Below are positions 6,185-13,990 of a stretch of 14,023 nt of DNA, in pieces. The translations under genes and the position numbers were made by a program. Under the pieces are notes generated by a model. The model was not told the origin of the DNA. It was given only the letters and a program-made list of their open reading frames with translations, and did not search any database. Origin of the DNA: UMGS1307 sp964523005. GTDB taxonomy: Bacteria > Bacillota > Clostridia > Oscillospirales > CAG-382. How positions within the stretch are numbered: the first letter of the stretch is position 1; each line of letters opens with the position of its first letter. Location: assembly GCA_964523005.1 (NCBI GenBank), contig CAZFZL010000035.1, positions 1 to 14,023 on the forward strand, read 5' to 3'.

Positions 6185-7531
6185 ATGAAGGACGAATTAA
6201 TCTTTCCTGAAAAACCGTTCAGAACGAACGGCGGGGTACATCCGAAGCACAGGAAGAACACAGCGGCGACTCAAAGCGTGATAATGCCGCCGCCGTCTCA
6301 TGTGACGATTCCGATGTCACAGCATATCGGAGCACCGTGTACGCCGTGCGTCAAGCCAGGCGAGCATGTACTGTGCGGACAGCTTATAGGTGACTCGCAG
6401 GCTTTCGTAAGCTCACCGATCCATGCGTCTGTTTCCGGTACGGTAAAGGAAATACGCGATATGCTCATGCCGAACGGAACGAGATGCGCAGCCGTCGTGA
6501 TAGAATCAGACGGACTTATGCAGCCGGTAGAAACACAGCCGCCCGAAATCACCAACCCGGCTCAGCTCAGCGCAGCGGTACGTGCGAGCGGACTTGTAGG
6601 CCTCGGAGGCGCGGGCTTCCCGGCGGCAGTCAAGCTGACAGTACCGGAGGGGCGTGAGATCGATACGCTGATAGTGAACGTCGCGGAGTGTGAACCGTTC
6701 CTGACCGCCGACCACCGTGAGGTCGTGGAAAACTCATGGAACGTGATGAGCGGCGTGTATGCTGTCAAGGAAATACTCGGAATAAAGCGCGTGATAATCG
6801 GTGTTGAAGGCAACAAGCCGGACGCGATAGAGCAGCTGCACAATATTGCCGAAAGCGAAACTAACGACCCGAACGACGAAGTGCGCATACTCAAGCTGAA
6901 GCCTTCGTACCCGCAGGGCGCGGAAAAAATACTCATACAGGCGTGCACCGGCAGGCGCGTACCGCCCGGAAAGCTTCCGAGCGACGTAGGCTGTATTGTG
7001 ATGAACGTCACGAGCATCGCTTTCCTTTCACAGTATATGAAAACGGGTATGCCGCTCGTATCGAAGCGTATAACCGTCGACGGCAGCGCCGTCAAAGAGC
7101 CGAAAAACGTGATCGTACCGATAGGTACGTCCGTCAGCGATGTGATAGAGTTCTGCGGCGGCCTTGCAAAGGACGCGCATAAGTATCTGTACGGCGGCCC
7201 GATGATGGGTACGACGATCATCGATCCGGAAATGGTCGTGATGAAAAACACGAACGGGCTGCTTGCGCTCGACGAAAAGGACGCAGTCCCCGAACACGAA
7301 ACGGAATGTATCCGCTGCGGCAGATGTATAGACGCCTGCCCGATGTCGCTCTCACCGCTTTTGATAGCGAAGGCAGTCAAACGGCACGATACACAGGCGA
7401 TGGCAAAATACGATTTGATGTCGTGCATGGAATGCGGCTGCTGCGCGTACACCTGCCCGGCAAAACGAAACCTCGTCCAGACGATGAGGTACGGCAAGAT
7501 GCTTCTCAAAGAAGCGTCGAAGAGATCGTGA
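6185..7531 (+). CDS. rnfC: Ion-translocating oxidoreductase complex subunit C (RnfC)
   Basis: RnfC is the cytoplasmic, NADH/NAD+-facing subunit of the Rnf complex. The 448-residue product begins with the typical KPFRTNGGVHPKHRKNT (10-26). It has the Gly-rich nucleotide/FMN-binding loop GLVGLGGAGFP (136-146) and the conserved NVAECEP (165-171). Two [4Fe-4S] motifs follow: C375-x2-C378-x2-C381-x3-C385-P, and C414-x2-C417-x2-C420-x3-C424-P. The start at 6185 is preferred because AAAAGGA lies about 8 bases upstream; the frame is open to 6134, but that extension is a Lys-rich stretch with no family resemblance. It is followed by rnfD after 12 bases. Length and architecture match clostridial RnfC. 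Confidence 0.97.
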   Translation: MKDELIFPEKPFRTNGGVHPKHRKNTAATQSVIMPPPSHVTIPMSQHIGAPCTPCVKPGEHVLCGQLIGDSQAFVSSPIHASVSGTVKEIRDMLMPNGTRCAAVVIESDGLMQPVETQPPEITNPAQLSAAVRASGLVGLGGAGFPAAVKLTVPEGREIDTLIVNVAECEPFLTADHREVVENSWNVMSGVYAVKEILGIKRVIIGVEGNKPDAIEQLHNIAESETNDPNDEVRILKLKPSYPQGAEKILIQACTGRRVPPGKLPSDVGCIVMNVTSIAFLSQYMKTGMPLVSKRITVDGSAVKEPKNVIVPIGTSVSDVIEFCGGLAKDAHKYLYGGPMMGTTIIDPEMVVMKNTNGLLALDEKDAVPEHETECIRCGRCIDACPMSLSPLLIAKAVKRHDTQAMAKYDLMSCMECGCCAYTCPAKRNLVQTMRYGKMLLKEASKRS

Positions 7532-7543
7532 GGTGACGCGATA

Positions 7544-8455
7544 ATGGAAAATAAACTCATCGTATCATCATCCCCGCATATAAGATCAAACAGAACGACG
7601 CAGAAGATCATGCTTGATGTGATCATCTCGCTCGTGCCGTGTATCGTCGCCGGAGCGGTGATATTCGGTGTTCGCGCACTCACCGTCGTGGCGTTCTGCA
7701 CCGGTGCGTGTGTGCTGCTTGAATACCTTTGCCGCCTCGTAATGAAGCGTGAGCAGACAGTCACCGACCTCTCAGCGGCAGTGACCGGAATTCTTCTCGG
7801 TCTGACGCTGCCGCCTACAATAAATCTGTTTCTTGCGTTCGCCGGCTGCGTCGTCGCGATAGTGATTGTCAAGCAGATGTTCGGCGGCATAGGCAATAAC
7901 TTCGTCAACCCGGCGCTCACCGGACGAATCGTGATGCTGCTGTCGTTCCCGACGCAGATGACCACATGGACGCTTGCGGACGGTACGACTTGCGCGACAC
8001 CGCTCGGCGGCACAACGGCAGGCTACAAGGAGCTGTTCTTCGGTACGACGGGCGGCTGTATTGGCGAAACGTGCGCGATAGCAATATTGCTCGGACTCGC
8101 TTATCTGCTCGTCAGGCGTGTGATAAAGCCGATCATACCGCTTTGCTATCTCGGTACCGCGGCGCTGCTGTCGCTTATACTTGGTCAGAATGTACTGTTC
8201 CAGCTTCTCAGCGGCGGACTGCTCTTTGGCGCTGTTTTCATGGCGACCGACTATACTACCTCACCCGTTACCGATAAGGGCAAGATCATATTCGCCGTCG
8301 GCTGCGGTATACTTACGGTGCTCATCAGGCTTTACGCGTCGCTGCCGGAAGGCGTTTCATACGCGATCGTGCTTATGAACATCATGGTGCCGCTCATCGA
8401 GCGTGTCACCGTACCGAAGACCTTCGGCATAGTGAAGGAGGCAAAAAAGTCATGA
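7544..8455 (+). CDS. rnfD: Ion-translocating oxidoreductase complex subunit D (RnfD)
   Basis: RnfD is a polytopic membrane subunit carrying covalent FMN, homologous to NqrB. The 303-residue protein begins with VSSSPHIRSNRTTQ (7-20), typical of RnfD. It has multiple membrane segments, GLTLPPT (86-92), FGGIGNNFVNPALTGR (113-128) and MATDYTTSPVT near the C-terminal helices. The expected FMN acceptor is T152 in DGTTCATPL (146-154; codon 7997-7999). The residue at 150 is Cys, where I recall Gly or Ser in relatives. The start has GAGGTGA upstream at about 8 bases. The end overlaps rnfG by ATGA. ApbE encoded at the head of the operon should load FMN here. Confidence 0.97.
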   Translation: MENKLIVSSSPHIRSNRTTQKIMLDVIISLVPCIVAGAVIFGVRALTVVAFCTGACVLLEYLCRLVMKREQTVTDLSAAVTGILLGLTLPPTINLFLAFAGCVVAIVIVKQMFGGIGNNFVNPALTGRIVMLLSFPTQMTTWTLADGTTCATPLGGTTAGYKELFFGTTGGCIGETCAIAILLGLAYLLVRRVIKPIIPLCYLGTAALLSLILGQNVLFQLLSGGLLFGAVFMATDYTTSPVTDKGKIIFAVGCGILTVLIRLYASLPEGVSYAIVLMNIMVPLIERVTVPKTFGIVKEAKKS

Positions 8456-8976
8456 ACGTAAAAAAAATGATTTTTCCCGTGCTTTCGCTTTTCCTCATAT
8501 GCCTCACGGTCAGCGTGCTTTTGGCGCTGACAAACGATCTGACGGCCGATAAGATCGCCCAACAGGAAGCTGACGCGCTTCGCGAGAGCATGCAGAGCGT
8601 CATACCCGACGCGGATTCATTCAGCGAATCAAACACCGAAGGCATATATGCCGCCTACAAGAGTGGCAAAAACATAGGCTGGGCGATAAAGGTGACCGTC
8701 AAGGGCTACGGCGGAGATATGACCGTGCTCGTGGGTATCGGAAACGACGACGTGATCAAGGGCGTCTCGATACTTTCGCACAGTGAAACGCCCGGTATGG
8801 GCGCAAAAGCTGATGATGACGATTATCTCTCACAGTATACCGGCAAAAACGCCGAAACGCTCACGCTTGGCGCTGATATAGACGCCGTGACAGGCGCTAC
8901 CGTTACGTCCTCGGCGCTAATCGGCGCCGTCAACGAAGCGATAGAAATATACGATACGGTAAAGGTTGGTGAGTAG
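8452..8976 (+). CDS. rnfG: Ion-translocating oxidoreductase complex subunit G (RnfG), FMN-carrying
   Basis: RnfG has one N-terminal membrane helix (about 6-26) and an extracytoplasmic FMN-binding domain. The 174-residue product shows SHSETPGMGAKA (109-120), a conserved flavin-pocket motif. It also has the flavinylation motif DAVTGATVTS (144-153), in which T152 (codon 8905-8907) is the expected FMN-attachment residue recognised by ApbE. Length is normal for the short clostridial form. It overlaps rnfD by four bases and is followed by rnfE within a few bases or with a short overlap. Confidence 0.97.
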   Translation: MNVKKMIFPVLSLFLICLTVSVLLALTNDLTADKIAQQEADALRESMQSVIPDADSFSESNTEGIYAAYKSGKNIGWAIKVTVKGYGGDMTVLVGIGNDDVIKGVSILSHSETPGMGAKADDDDYLSQYTGKNAETLTLGADIDAVTGATVTSSALIGAVNEAIEIYDTVKVGE

Positions 8977-8977
8977 A

Positions 8978-9676
8978 TTGAAAAAAGGGAACAAAAACCT
9001 TGGACGGGAATTCACCAAAGGTATCATAAAAGAAAACCCCGTGCTGTGCCTGCTGCTCGGAACATGTCCGACGCTTGCCGTTACGACGGCTGCCGTCAAC
9101 GCGATAGGCATGGGCGTGGCGGCGACGATAGTGCTCGTGTTGTCGAATGTCGTCATCTCACTGCTGCGCAAGGTCATACCGGATACGGTACGTATTCCGG
9201 CGTACATTACCGTTATCGCAGGCTTCGTAAGCATAGTTCAGATGCTCGTCAAGGCTTACGCGCCGTCGATCGACGAATCGCTCGGCATATACCTGCCGCT
9301 CATCGTCGTCAACTGCATCATCCTCGGACGCGCCGAGATGTACGCTTCTAAAAATTCCGTTCTGCCGTCGGCGCTCGACGGGCTCGGAATGGGTGTTGGA
9401 TTCACTGCGGCGATGCTGCTGATGGGCATGATAAGAGAGCTGCTCGGAGCGGGGACGCTGTTCGGCGTCACGGTGCTTCCGGAAAGCATATTCACGCCGA
9501 TAACGATAATGATCCTTCCCGCGGGCGGCTTCTTCGTGTTCGGACTGCTCGTCGCGCTTGCACAGAAGCTGCGCAGGATCACCCCGAAGGAGAAGGAACA
9601 AAGCGGCTGCGGCGGCTGTCCTCTCGCTGGGAAATGCTCGGCTGTAAAGGGAAAGGAGGACTGCGGCAATGCTTAG
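8978..9676 (+). CDS. rnfE: Ion-translocating oxidoreductase complex subunit E (RnfE)
   Basis: RnfE is a membrane subunit that pairs with RnfA; each contributes cysteines to a [2Fe-2S] cluster within the membrane. The family segments TKGIIKENPVLCLLLGTCPT and IVVNCIILGRAE are present; C30 and C113 (numbered from the TTG at 8978) are the likely cluster ligands. About six membrane helices are seen. The C-terminal tail adds four cysteines (C211, C214, C220, C229) with spacing C-x2-C-x5-C-x8-C. The start is uncertain: TTG at 8978 has GGTGAG four bases upstream and lies just after the rnfG stop, while GTG at 8969 and TTG at 8966 are in frame and overlap rnfG. The end overlaps rnfA by 8 bases. Confidence 0.95.
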   Translation: MKKGNKNLGREFTKGIIKENPVLCLLLGTCPTLAVTTAAVNAIGMGVAATIVLVLSNVVISLLRKVIPDTVRIPAYITVIAGFVSIVQMLVKAYAPSIDESLGIYLPLIVVNCIILGRAEMYASKNSVLPSALDGLGMGVGFTAAMLLMGMIRELLGAGTLFGVTVLPESIFTPITIMILPAGGFFVFGLLVALAQKLRRITPKEKEQSGCGGCPLAGKCSAVKGKEDCGNA

Positions 9677-10277
9677 ATCGTTCATATACGTTTTTCTTGC
9701 GGCTATCCTCACGGAAAACTACATCCTTACGAAATTCCTCGGCATCTGTCCGTTCCTGGGCGTGTCGAAAAAGCTCAACACCGCCGTCGGTATGTCTGCT
9801 GCCGTGACGTTCGTCATGCTGCTTGCGACCGCGGTGACATATCCGATATATATGAAGCTGCTTGTGCCGAAAGGGTTGGAATACCTTCAGACAATAGTAT
9901 TTATCCTCGTCATAGCGGCGCTCGTACAGCTCGTTGAGATTGTACTGAAAAAATACATTCCGGCGCTCTACAAGGCACTCGGCATATATCTGCCGCTGAT
10001 AACGACGAACTGCGCCGTGCTCGGCGTTACGATGCTCGTGATAGAAAAAAGCGGTACCGATTACGGTTACGCGCACGCGCTCGTAAACGCGCTCGGTACG
10101 GGCGTTGGATATCTTGTGGCGATGGTGCTGTTCGCCGGTGTACGTGAGCGCCTTGAAGACGCTGACGTTCCCGACTTTCTCAAGGGACTGCCCATCACAC
10201 TCATCGCCGCAGCCATACTTGCCGTTTCCTTCAACGCCTTCGCAGGCATTGTGGACGGTCTCGTAGGCACGGTTTGA
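9669..10277 (+). CDS. rnfA: Ion-translocating oxidoreductase complex subunit A (RnfA)
   Basis: The 202-residue membrane protein has the RnfA signature LTENYILTKFLGICPFLGVSKK (14-35 region) with C27, and LPLITTNCAVLGV (108-120) with C115. These are the cysteines expected to complete the intramembrane iron-sulfur site with RnfE. About six helices are visible, in the inverted arrangement typical of the RnfA/RnfE pair. GGAGG sits in the end of rnfE about 10 bases before the ATG, and the gene overlaps rnfE by 8 bases. The next gene begins 21 bases after its stop. Confidence 0.97.
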   Translation: MLRSFIYVFLAAILTENYILTKFLGICPFLGVSKKLNTAVGMSAAVTFVMLLATAVTYPIYMKLLVPKGLEYLQTIVFILVIAALVQLVEIVLKKYIPALYKALGIYLPLITTNCAVLGVTMLVIEKSGTDYGYAHALVNALGTGVGYLVAMVLFAGVRERLEDADVPDFLKGLPITLIAAAILAVSFNAFAGIVDGLVGTV

Positions 10278-10298
10278 CGGAAAGGCGGTATTGATTTT

Positions 10299-11090
10299 AT
10301 GAATCCGATCCTCTTGGCGGTGATCATAGTTTCGGCGATAGGACTTGTCGCCGGCATAGGACTGACCGTGGCTAATAAGCTCATGGCAGTCAAAAAAGAC
10401 GAAAAAGCCGAAGCAATACTCAAGGTGCTTCCGGGCGCGAACTGCGGCGCGTGCTCGTTCTCAGGCTGCTCGGGCTACGCGGCGGCGCTCGCGACGGGAA
10501 AGGTGAAAACCAACCTGTGCAGCGTCGGCGGCGAGGCGGTCGCGGCTGAAGTGTGCGCGATATTGGGCATGAAGCCGTCGGCTCCGGGCGAAAAGAAAAC
10601 GGCGGCGGTGATGTGCCGCGGAACGTGCAGCGCGACCGAAAAGCGCGGCGACTACCGCGGAATGCCTTCGTGCAAGGCGGCGATGCTGATATACGGCGGC
10701 GCCGGAAGCTGCGTGTTCGGCTGTATAGGGCTTGGCGACTGCGTGAAGGCGTGCGAATACGGTGCGATCCGTGTGTGCGACGGCGCGGCGGCGGTCGATG
10801 TCGATAAGTGCCGCGCGTGCGGAAAATGTGTGAGCGAATGCCCTAAAAAGATCATCTCGCTCGTAAGCGTCACTTCAAGACCCACTGTGTTGTGCTCGAA
10901 CAGCGACAACGGCGCCAAGACGCGCAAGGTATGCACGAACGGCTGCATCGGTTGCCGGATGTGCGCGAAGGTTTGCGAAAACGACGCGATAACCTTTGAC
11001 GGCGGCAGGGCGGTGATAGACAGAAATAAATGCATCGGCTGCGGCAAATGCGAGGAAGCCTGCAAGATGCACTGCATCGTCAGAATATAG
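10299..11090 (+). CDS. rnfB: Ion-translocating oxidoreductase complex subunit B (RnfB), multi-cluster ferredoxin-like
   Basis: RnfB accepts electrons from ferredoxin. The 263-residue protein has an N-terminal membrane helix (about 3-24) and the four-Cys cluster motif PGANCGACSFSGC with a distal Cys (C49, C52, C57, C74). Four ferredoxin-type groups follow: C138-x3-C142-x5-C148-x3-C152; C171-x2-C174-x2-C177-x3-C181-P; C212/C216-x2-C219-x2-C222-x3-C226; and C245-x2-C248-x2-C251-x3-C255. The chain ends almost at once after the last group, at CIVRI. The ribosome site AAAGGCGG lies about 10 bases upstream. It is the last gene of the operon, as in other clostridial rnfCDGEAB clusters. Confidence 0.97.
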   Translation: MNPILLAVIIVSAIGLVAGIGLTVANKLMAVKKDEKAEAILKVLPGANCGACSFSGCSGYAAALATGKVKTNLCSVGGEAVAAEVCAILGMKPSAPGEKKTAAVMCRGTCSATEKRGDYRGMPSCKAAMLIYGGAGSCVFGCIGLGDCVKACEYGAIRVCDGAAAVDVDKCRACGKCVSECPKKIISLVSVTSRPTVLCSNSDNGAKTRKVCTNGCIGCRMCAKVCENDAITFDGGRAVIDRNKCIGCGKCEEACKMHCIVRI

Positions 11091-11230
11091 TTAAACATTC
11101 ATGAGCCGCTGTGCTTGTAATAACGAAGCGTCAAAAGCTTCATTTGGCTATTGCCGGGAACGTCATAATGCATATACTCGACAATGCCCCGTGCTTTTAC
11201 CGGGCTGCACCGAACACTGAGCAAAAAAAG
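11091..11230. other. Intergenic spacer after rnfB, nothing recognised
   Basis: About 140 bases between the rnfB stop and the bidirectional terminator. A short open frame starts at 11111, but it has no ribosome site, its product resembles nothing known, and it runs through the terminator hairpin. I see no RNA gene or promoter. Confidence 0.5.
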
Positions 11231-11255
11231 AAAGTGCCTGCAATGCAGGCACTTT
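11231..11255. terminator. Bidirectional terminator between rnfB and the GH16 gene
   Basis: A perfect 11-bp stem (11231-11241 with 11245-11255) has loop AAT. On the plus strand it is followed by T/A-rich sequence after CTTTT. On the minus strand the stem is followed by TTTC and seven Ts (complement of 11223-11229), a strong U-tract. The hairpin begins two bases after the stop codon of the minus-strand gene, so it closes both transcription units. Confidence 0.9.
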
Positions 11256-11257
11256 TA

Positions 11258-12108
11258 TTATTTATGTTCGTACACGCGTACATAGTCGATCTTCCAATCA
11301 GCCGGAAGACTGTCGGGATCGACTGAGCCTCCCCATTCACCGACCTCGGTCGTGAGCTTCATATATCCAGGTGAGGTACATACACCGTCCGCTTTTGTAT
11401 TCCAAACCTTGACGGAATCGATATAAAAAGTGTATCCGTCGCTGTCCCACATCATACCGAAGGTGTGATAGCCGTCCGCAAAAACAGCGTCCTCAATAAA
11501 GCTGTTGTCGGATTTATGAGCGCTGCCGTATCCGTCCCAGTGCACGGCGAGATTGACGCCACCGAGCGCCGGCAGGTATTCCATAATGTCTATCTCTATG
11601 CCGTCGGTGCTTCCGTTCTCTTCCGAAAGCACGCTACCGCACATGAGCCAGAAAGCGTGCCACATGCCTTCCTGAGAGGGAAACACACAGCGTATTTCAA
11701 AATAACCGCCTGCCTGCAAGAATTTTCTGTATGTTCGTATTGCTCCCGACCAAGGCTTTCCGTCGCGCATCTCGGTGCGTATTATAAGCTCCCGTCTCCG
11801 CTTGGGAAAGCAAGCTCCTCACACCATACGCCGTCGCGTCGTGCGCCCTCCGGAGCGGCGCACCATTTGCTTGAATCGAGCACTGTACCGTTGAACTCAT
11901 CCTGAAACGTCAGCGCCCACTCTCCCGTTCCATCGGGAAGGCAGGGTTGATACTGTGAAGCGTCGTCTGAAACGGTAACAGAATTGCCGTTGCCGGAGGC
12001 TTCTTTTGAACCGATATCGGAAATATCATGATCCGGTGTGCATGACGCGAGAACGAGCGGAAGCGACAGACACGCCGTAAGAACAGAACGTATAAAGCAT
12101 TTTTTCAT
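11258..12108 (-). pseudogene. GH16 family glycoside hydrolase lipoprotein, split by a frameshift
   Basis: Two minus-strand frames make up one GH16 (beta-1,3/1,4-glucanase type) gene. The first (12108 to 11782, 108 residues) has a lipoprotein signal with lipobox LASC (20-23), a Ser/Asp-rich linker, and the GH16 opening WALTFQDEFNGTVLDSSKW; it stops at TAA 11784-11782. The second continues in another frame to 11258. It carries GGYFEIRCVFPSQEGMWHAFW, the catalytic EIDIME (codons 11596-11579, ExDxxE, with nucleophile and acid/base Glu), and the terminal strand WKIDYVRVYE. Before its ATG at 11770 the second frame reads on upstream as ELIIRTE, the expected GH16 sequence. One added base at the GGG at 11793-11791 would join the halves as DGELIIRTEM, giving about 283 residues. 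It may be a true pseudogene or a homopolymer error in the sequence. The ribosome site is AAAGG, 9 bases before the ATG. Confidence 0.85.
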
Positions 12109-12138
12109 TGGTTGGACCTTTCATGAACTTTATGCTTA

Positions 12139-12167
12139 AGTATAACATAAGAATGTTTTTTTCACAA
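12139..12167 (-). promoter_or_regulatory. Promoter of the GH16 gene
   Basis: On the minus strand TTGTGA (12162-12167, 4 of 6) is followed by a 17-base spacer and TATACT (12139-12144, 5 of 6). Transcription would start about 25 bases before the ATG, with AAAGG in the leader. The gene's own promoter and the terminator just upstream show that it is independent of the acyl-CoA synthetase gene. Confidence 0.65.
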
Positions 12168-12187
12168 GATGTTATTTGAAAAGATGC

Positions 12188-12233
12188 ATAAAGAAGCACT
12201 CATCGGACGATCGCCCGGCGAGTGCTTCTTTAT
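12188..12233 (-). terminator. Terminator of the acyl-CoA synthetase gene
   Basis: A perfect 14-bp stem (12188-12201 with 12220-12233) encloses an 18-base loop. It starts 21 bases after the stop of the minus-strand synthetase gene and precedes the promoter of the GH16 gene. The minus-strand exit ends in CTTCTTTAT, and a short CTTTT follows. Confidence 0.82.
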
Positions 12234-12254
12234 ATATAACAATGTGATAATTTT

Positions 12255-13976
12255 TCAGGCTTTGCTGTACTGACGCTTGATCTTCGCGGAGGTGGTCTTG
12301 TCGAATTCTACCGTCCGGAGCAGGACTTTCGTGATCTGCTTGTGGGTCGGGAGCTTTTCGGTGAGCTTATTTATCGCGTCGGTGACTGTCTGCTGAATAT
12401 TGGTGATGTGGTTTTCCTTGACGACCTCTTCATTCGGAAATACCTCGGCACACAAGCCGTATTCAGCGCCGCTTTCATTGACGAGAGCGGAGACGATAAC
12501 TTCCTTGACAAGCGGAAGCGAGAGAATGTAGTTTTCGATTTCTTCGGGGTAAATGTTCTCACCGTTGTTGAGCACTATGAGGTTTTTCTTTCTGCCTCGT
12601 ATTGCAAGACGCTTTTCGTCGTCAAGGCAGCCATAGTCGCCGGTGTGAAACCAGCCGCTCGGCTCGAGCACCTCGGCGGTGAGCGCAGGGTTTTTATAAT
12701 AGCCGAGCATCACGTTGTCGCCCTTGACGCATATTTCTCCGGTGCCTTCGTCGTCGGGTGCATCGATCTTCACTTCACAGCAGGGAAGCTTTACCCCGAC
12801 CGTTGAGCAGTCGTTATAATAATCGCGGTTCGCGCTCACGAGCGGTGAGCATTCCGTTATTCCATAGCCGTTGACGAGCGTGACGCCGATGTCGTCAAAG
12901 AATTTCCCCAGCTCAGCGCGGATAGGTGCGCCGCCGCTGACGAGCTTTTTAATGTTGCCGCCGAACGCTTCGCGTATCTGAGCAAAAAACACATCGCGCT
13001 TGTCAATGCCTATTGTGCGAAGCATATTACTCACGACGATGAGAAATTTGACAGCTCCGGTTTTTTTCTTATCATCGATCTCGCGCCAGATTTTTTTATA
13101 GAATGATTCGACGAACAGCGGCACGAGAAGGATGTAATCCGGCTTGTAAAGCTTCAGGTTTCCTGCGACGCTGCGGAGACTTTCATTTATGCATATCGTA
13201 ACGTGCTTATGCAGTCCGACAAGCAAGCCGCAGACTGCTTCGTAGGTATGATGGAAGGGGAGCACGGAAAGGCAGGTCCCGAAAACGGTTGAGACCTGAA
13301 GTCCGTAATACACATCGGAGACGAGGTTGCGCTCTGAAAGCATAACGCCCTTGGCAACGCCCGTTGTGCCGGACGTGTAAACGAGCATTTTCATATCGTC
13401 TTGGTCGTTGAATTTCGTATAAAGCGGCTTCTCGCCGAGCGTCTTGAGATACTCTCGTCCGATCTCAAACATGCGGCGCATTGAGGTGAGCTTTCCGAGC
13501 TCTCCTGTTTCACCTGACGCTTCCATGTCCTCAGTGCCGTCGAATTCGACAAACAGCTTGACTTTGGGCATGCTGTCGAGCGCGCCTTCAATTGCTTTGG
13601 CAAAGCCGGTGCCGTAGAAAAGCACCTCGCTGTCACTGTCGTTGACTATATGGATTATCTCATCTGCAAGCAGCTTTGCATCGATCGGTACGAACACGCC
13701 GCTGCAGCACAGCATGCTTAGATATATGTTTGCCCAGCGGTATGAGTTCGGGCCTACACACGCTACGTGCTTCGTATCAAACCCGAGCGAACAAAGCGCA
13801 CCGCTGAGCGTGTCAACGTCACTCTTCAGCTCGTTATAGCTGACGCTTCTGATGTTTTTGCCCTGCTTGAATTTAAAAGCAGCCTGTTCGCCCGCGTCCG
13901 CCTGCGCTTGCGTGAGCATATCGCGAAAATCGCTAAAGGTTTTCACTTCATAAAGGGGATAATTCTTCTGTTTCAA
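12255..13976 (-). CDS. AMP-binding long-chain acyl-CoA synthetase-like protein
   Basis: The 573-residue enzyme belongs to the ANL (AMP-forming) superfamily, which activates a carboxylic acid with ATP to an acyl-adenylate and normally passes it to CoA. The core motifs are in order: YTSGTTGVAKG (200-210, phosphate loop), YGITE (371-375), GWFHTGD (441-447), the hinge region RGRKKNLIVLNNGENIYPEE (460-479) and TSAKIKR (562-568) with the catalytic Lys. The full-length C-terminal lid is present. Its resemblance is to long-chain fatty-acid ligases of the FadD type, but the substrate is unproven and an acyl-ACP or other carboxylate ligase is possible. There is no signal peptide or membrane helix. The start is TTG, supported by GGAGG (minus strand, 13986-13990) 9 bases upstream. 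No functional partner gene is visible nearby, and its promoter lies beyond the window. Confidence 0.9.
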   Translation of the reverse strand: MKQKNYPLYEVKTFSDFRDMLTQAQADAGEQAAFKFKQGKNIRSVSYNELKSDVDTLSGALCSLGFDTKHVACVGPNSYRWANIYLSMLCCSGVFVPIDAKLLADEIIHIVNDSDSEVLFYGTGFAKAIEGALDSMPKVKLFVEFDGTEDMEASGETGELGKLTSMRRMFEIGREYLKTLGEKPLYTKFNDQDDMKMLVYTSGTTGVAKGVMLSERNLVSDVYYGLQVSTVFGTCLSVLPFHHTYEAVCGLLVGLHKHVTICINESLRSVAGNLKLYKPDYILLVPLFVESFYKKIWREIDDKKKTGAVKFLIVVSNMLRTIGIDKRDVFFAQIREAFGGNIKKLVSGGAPIRAELGKFFDDIGVTLVNGYGITECSPLVSANRDYYNDCSTVGVKLPCCEVKIDAPDDEGTGEICVKGDNVMLGYYKNPALTAEVLEPSGWFHTGDYGCLDDEKRLAIRGRKKNLIVLNNGENIYPEEIENYILSLPLVKEVIVSALVNESGAEYGLCAEVFPNEEVVKENHITNIQQTVTDAINKLTEKLPTHKQITKVLLRTVEFDKTTSAKIKRQYSKA

Positions 13977-13985
13977 TCTTTGTTT

Positions 13986-13990
13986 CCTCC
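13986..13990 (-). promoter_or_regulatory. Ribosome binding site that supports a TTG start
   Basis: The minus strand reads GGAGG, then nine bases, then TTG (13976-13974). The first in-frame ATG lies at codon 20, inside the conserved protein, so the TTG is the likely start of the acyl-CoA synthetase. Confidence 0.8.

Noticed and set aside
6562..8013. Long minus-strand open frame of 483 codons
   Set aside because: It lies antisense across both rnfC and rnfD, has no ribosome site, and its product is Ser/Thr/Pro-rich low-complexity sequence. It is a shadow of codon bias in the real genes.
11782..11800. Programmed ribosomal frameshift in the GH16 gene
   Set aside because: There is no classical slippery heptamer and no stable downstream pseudoknot that I can see; a single-base loss at the G-run explains the data more simply.
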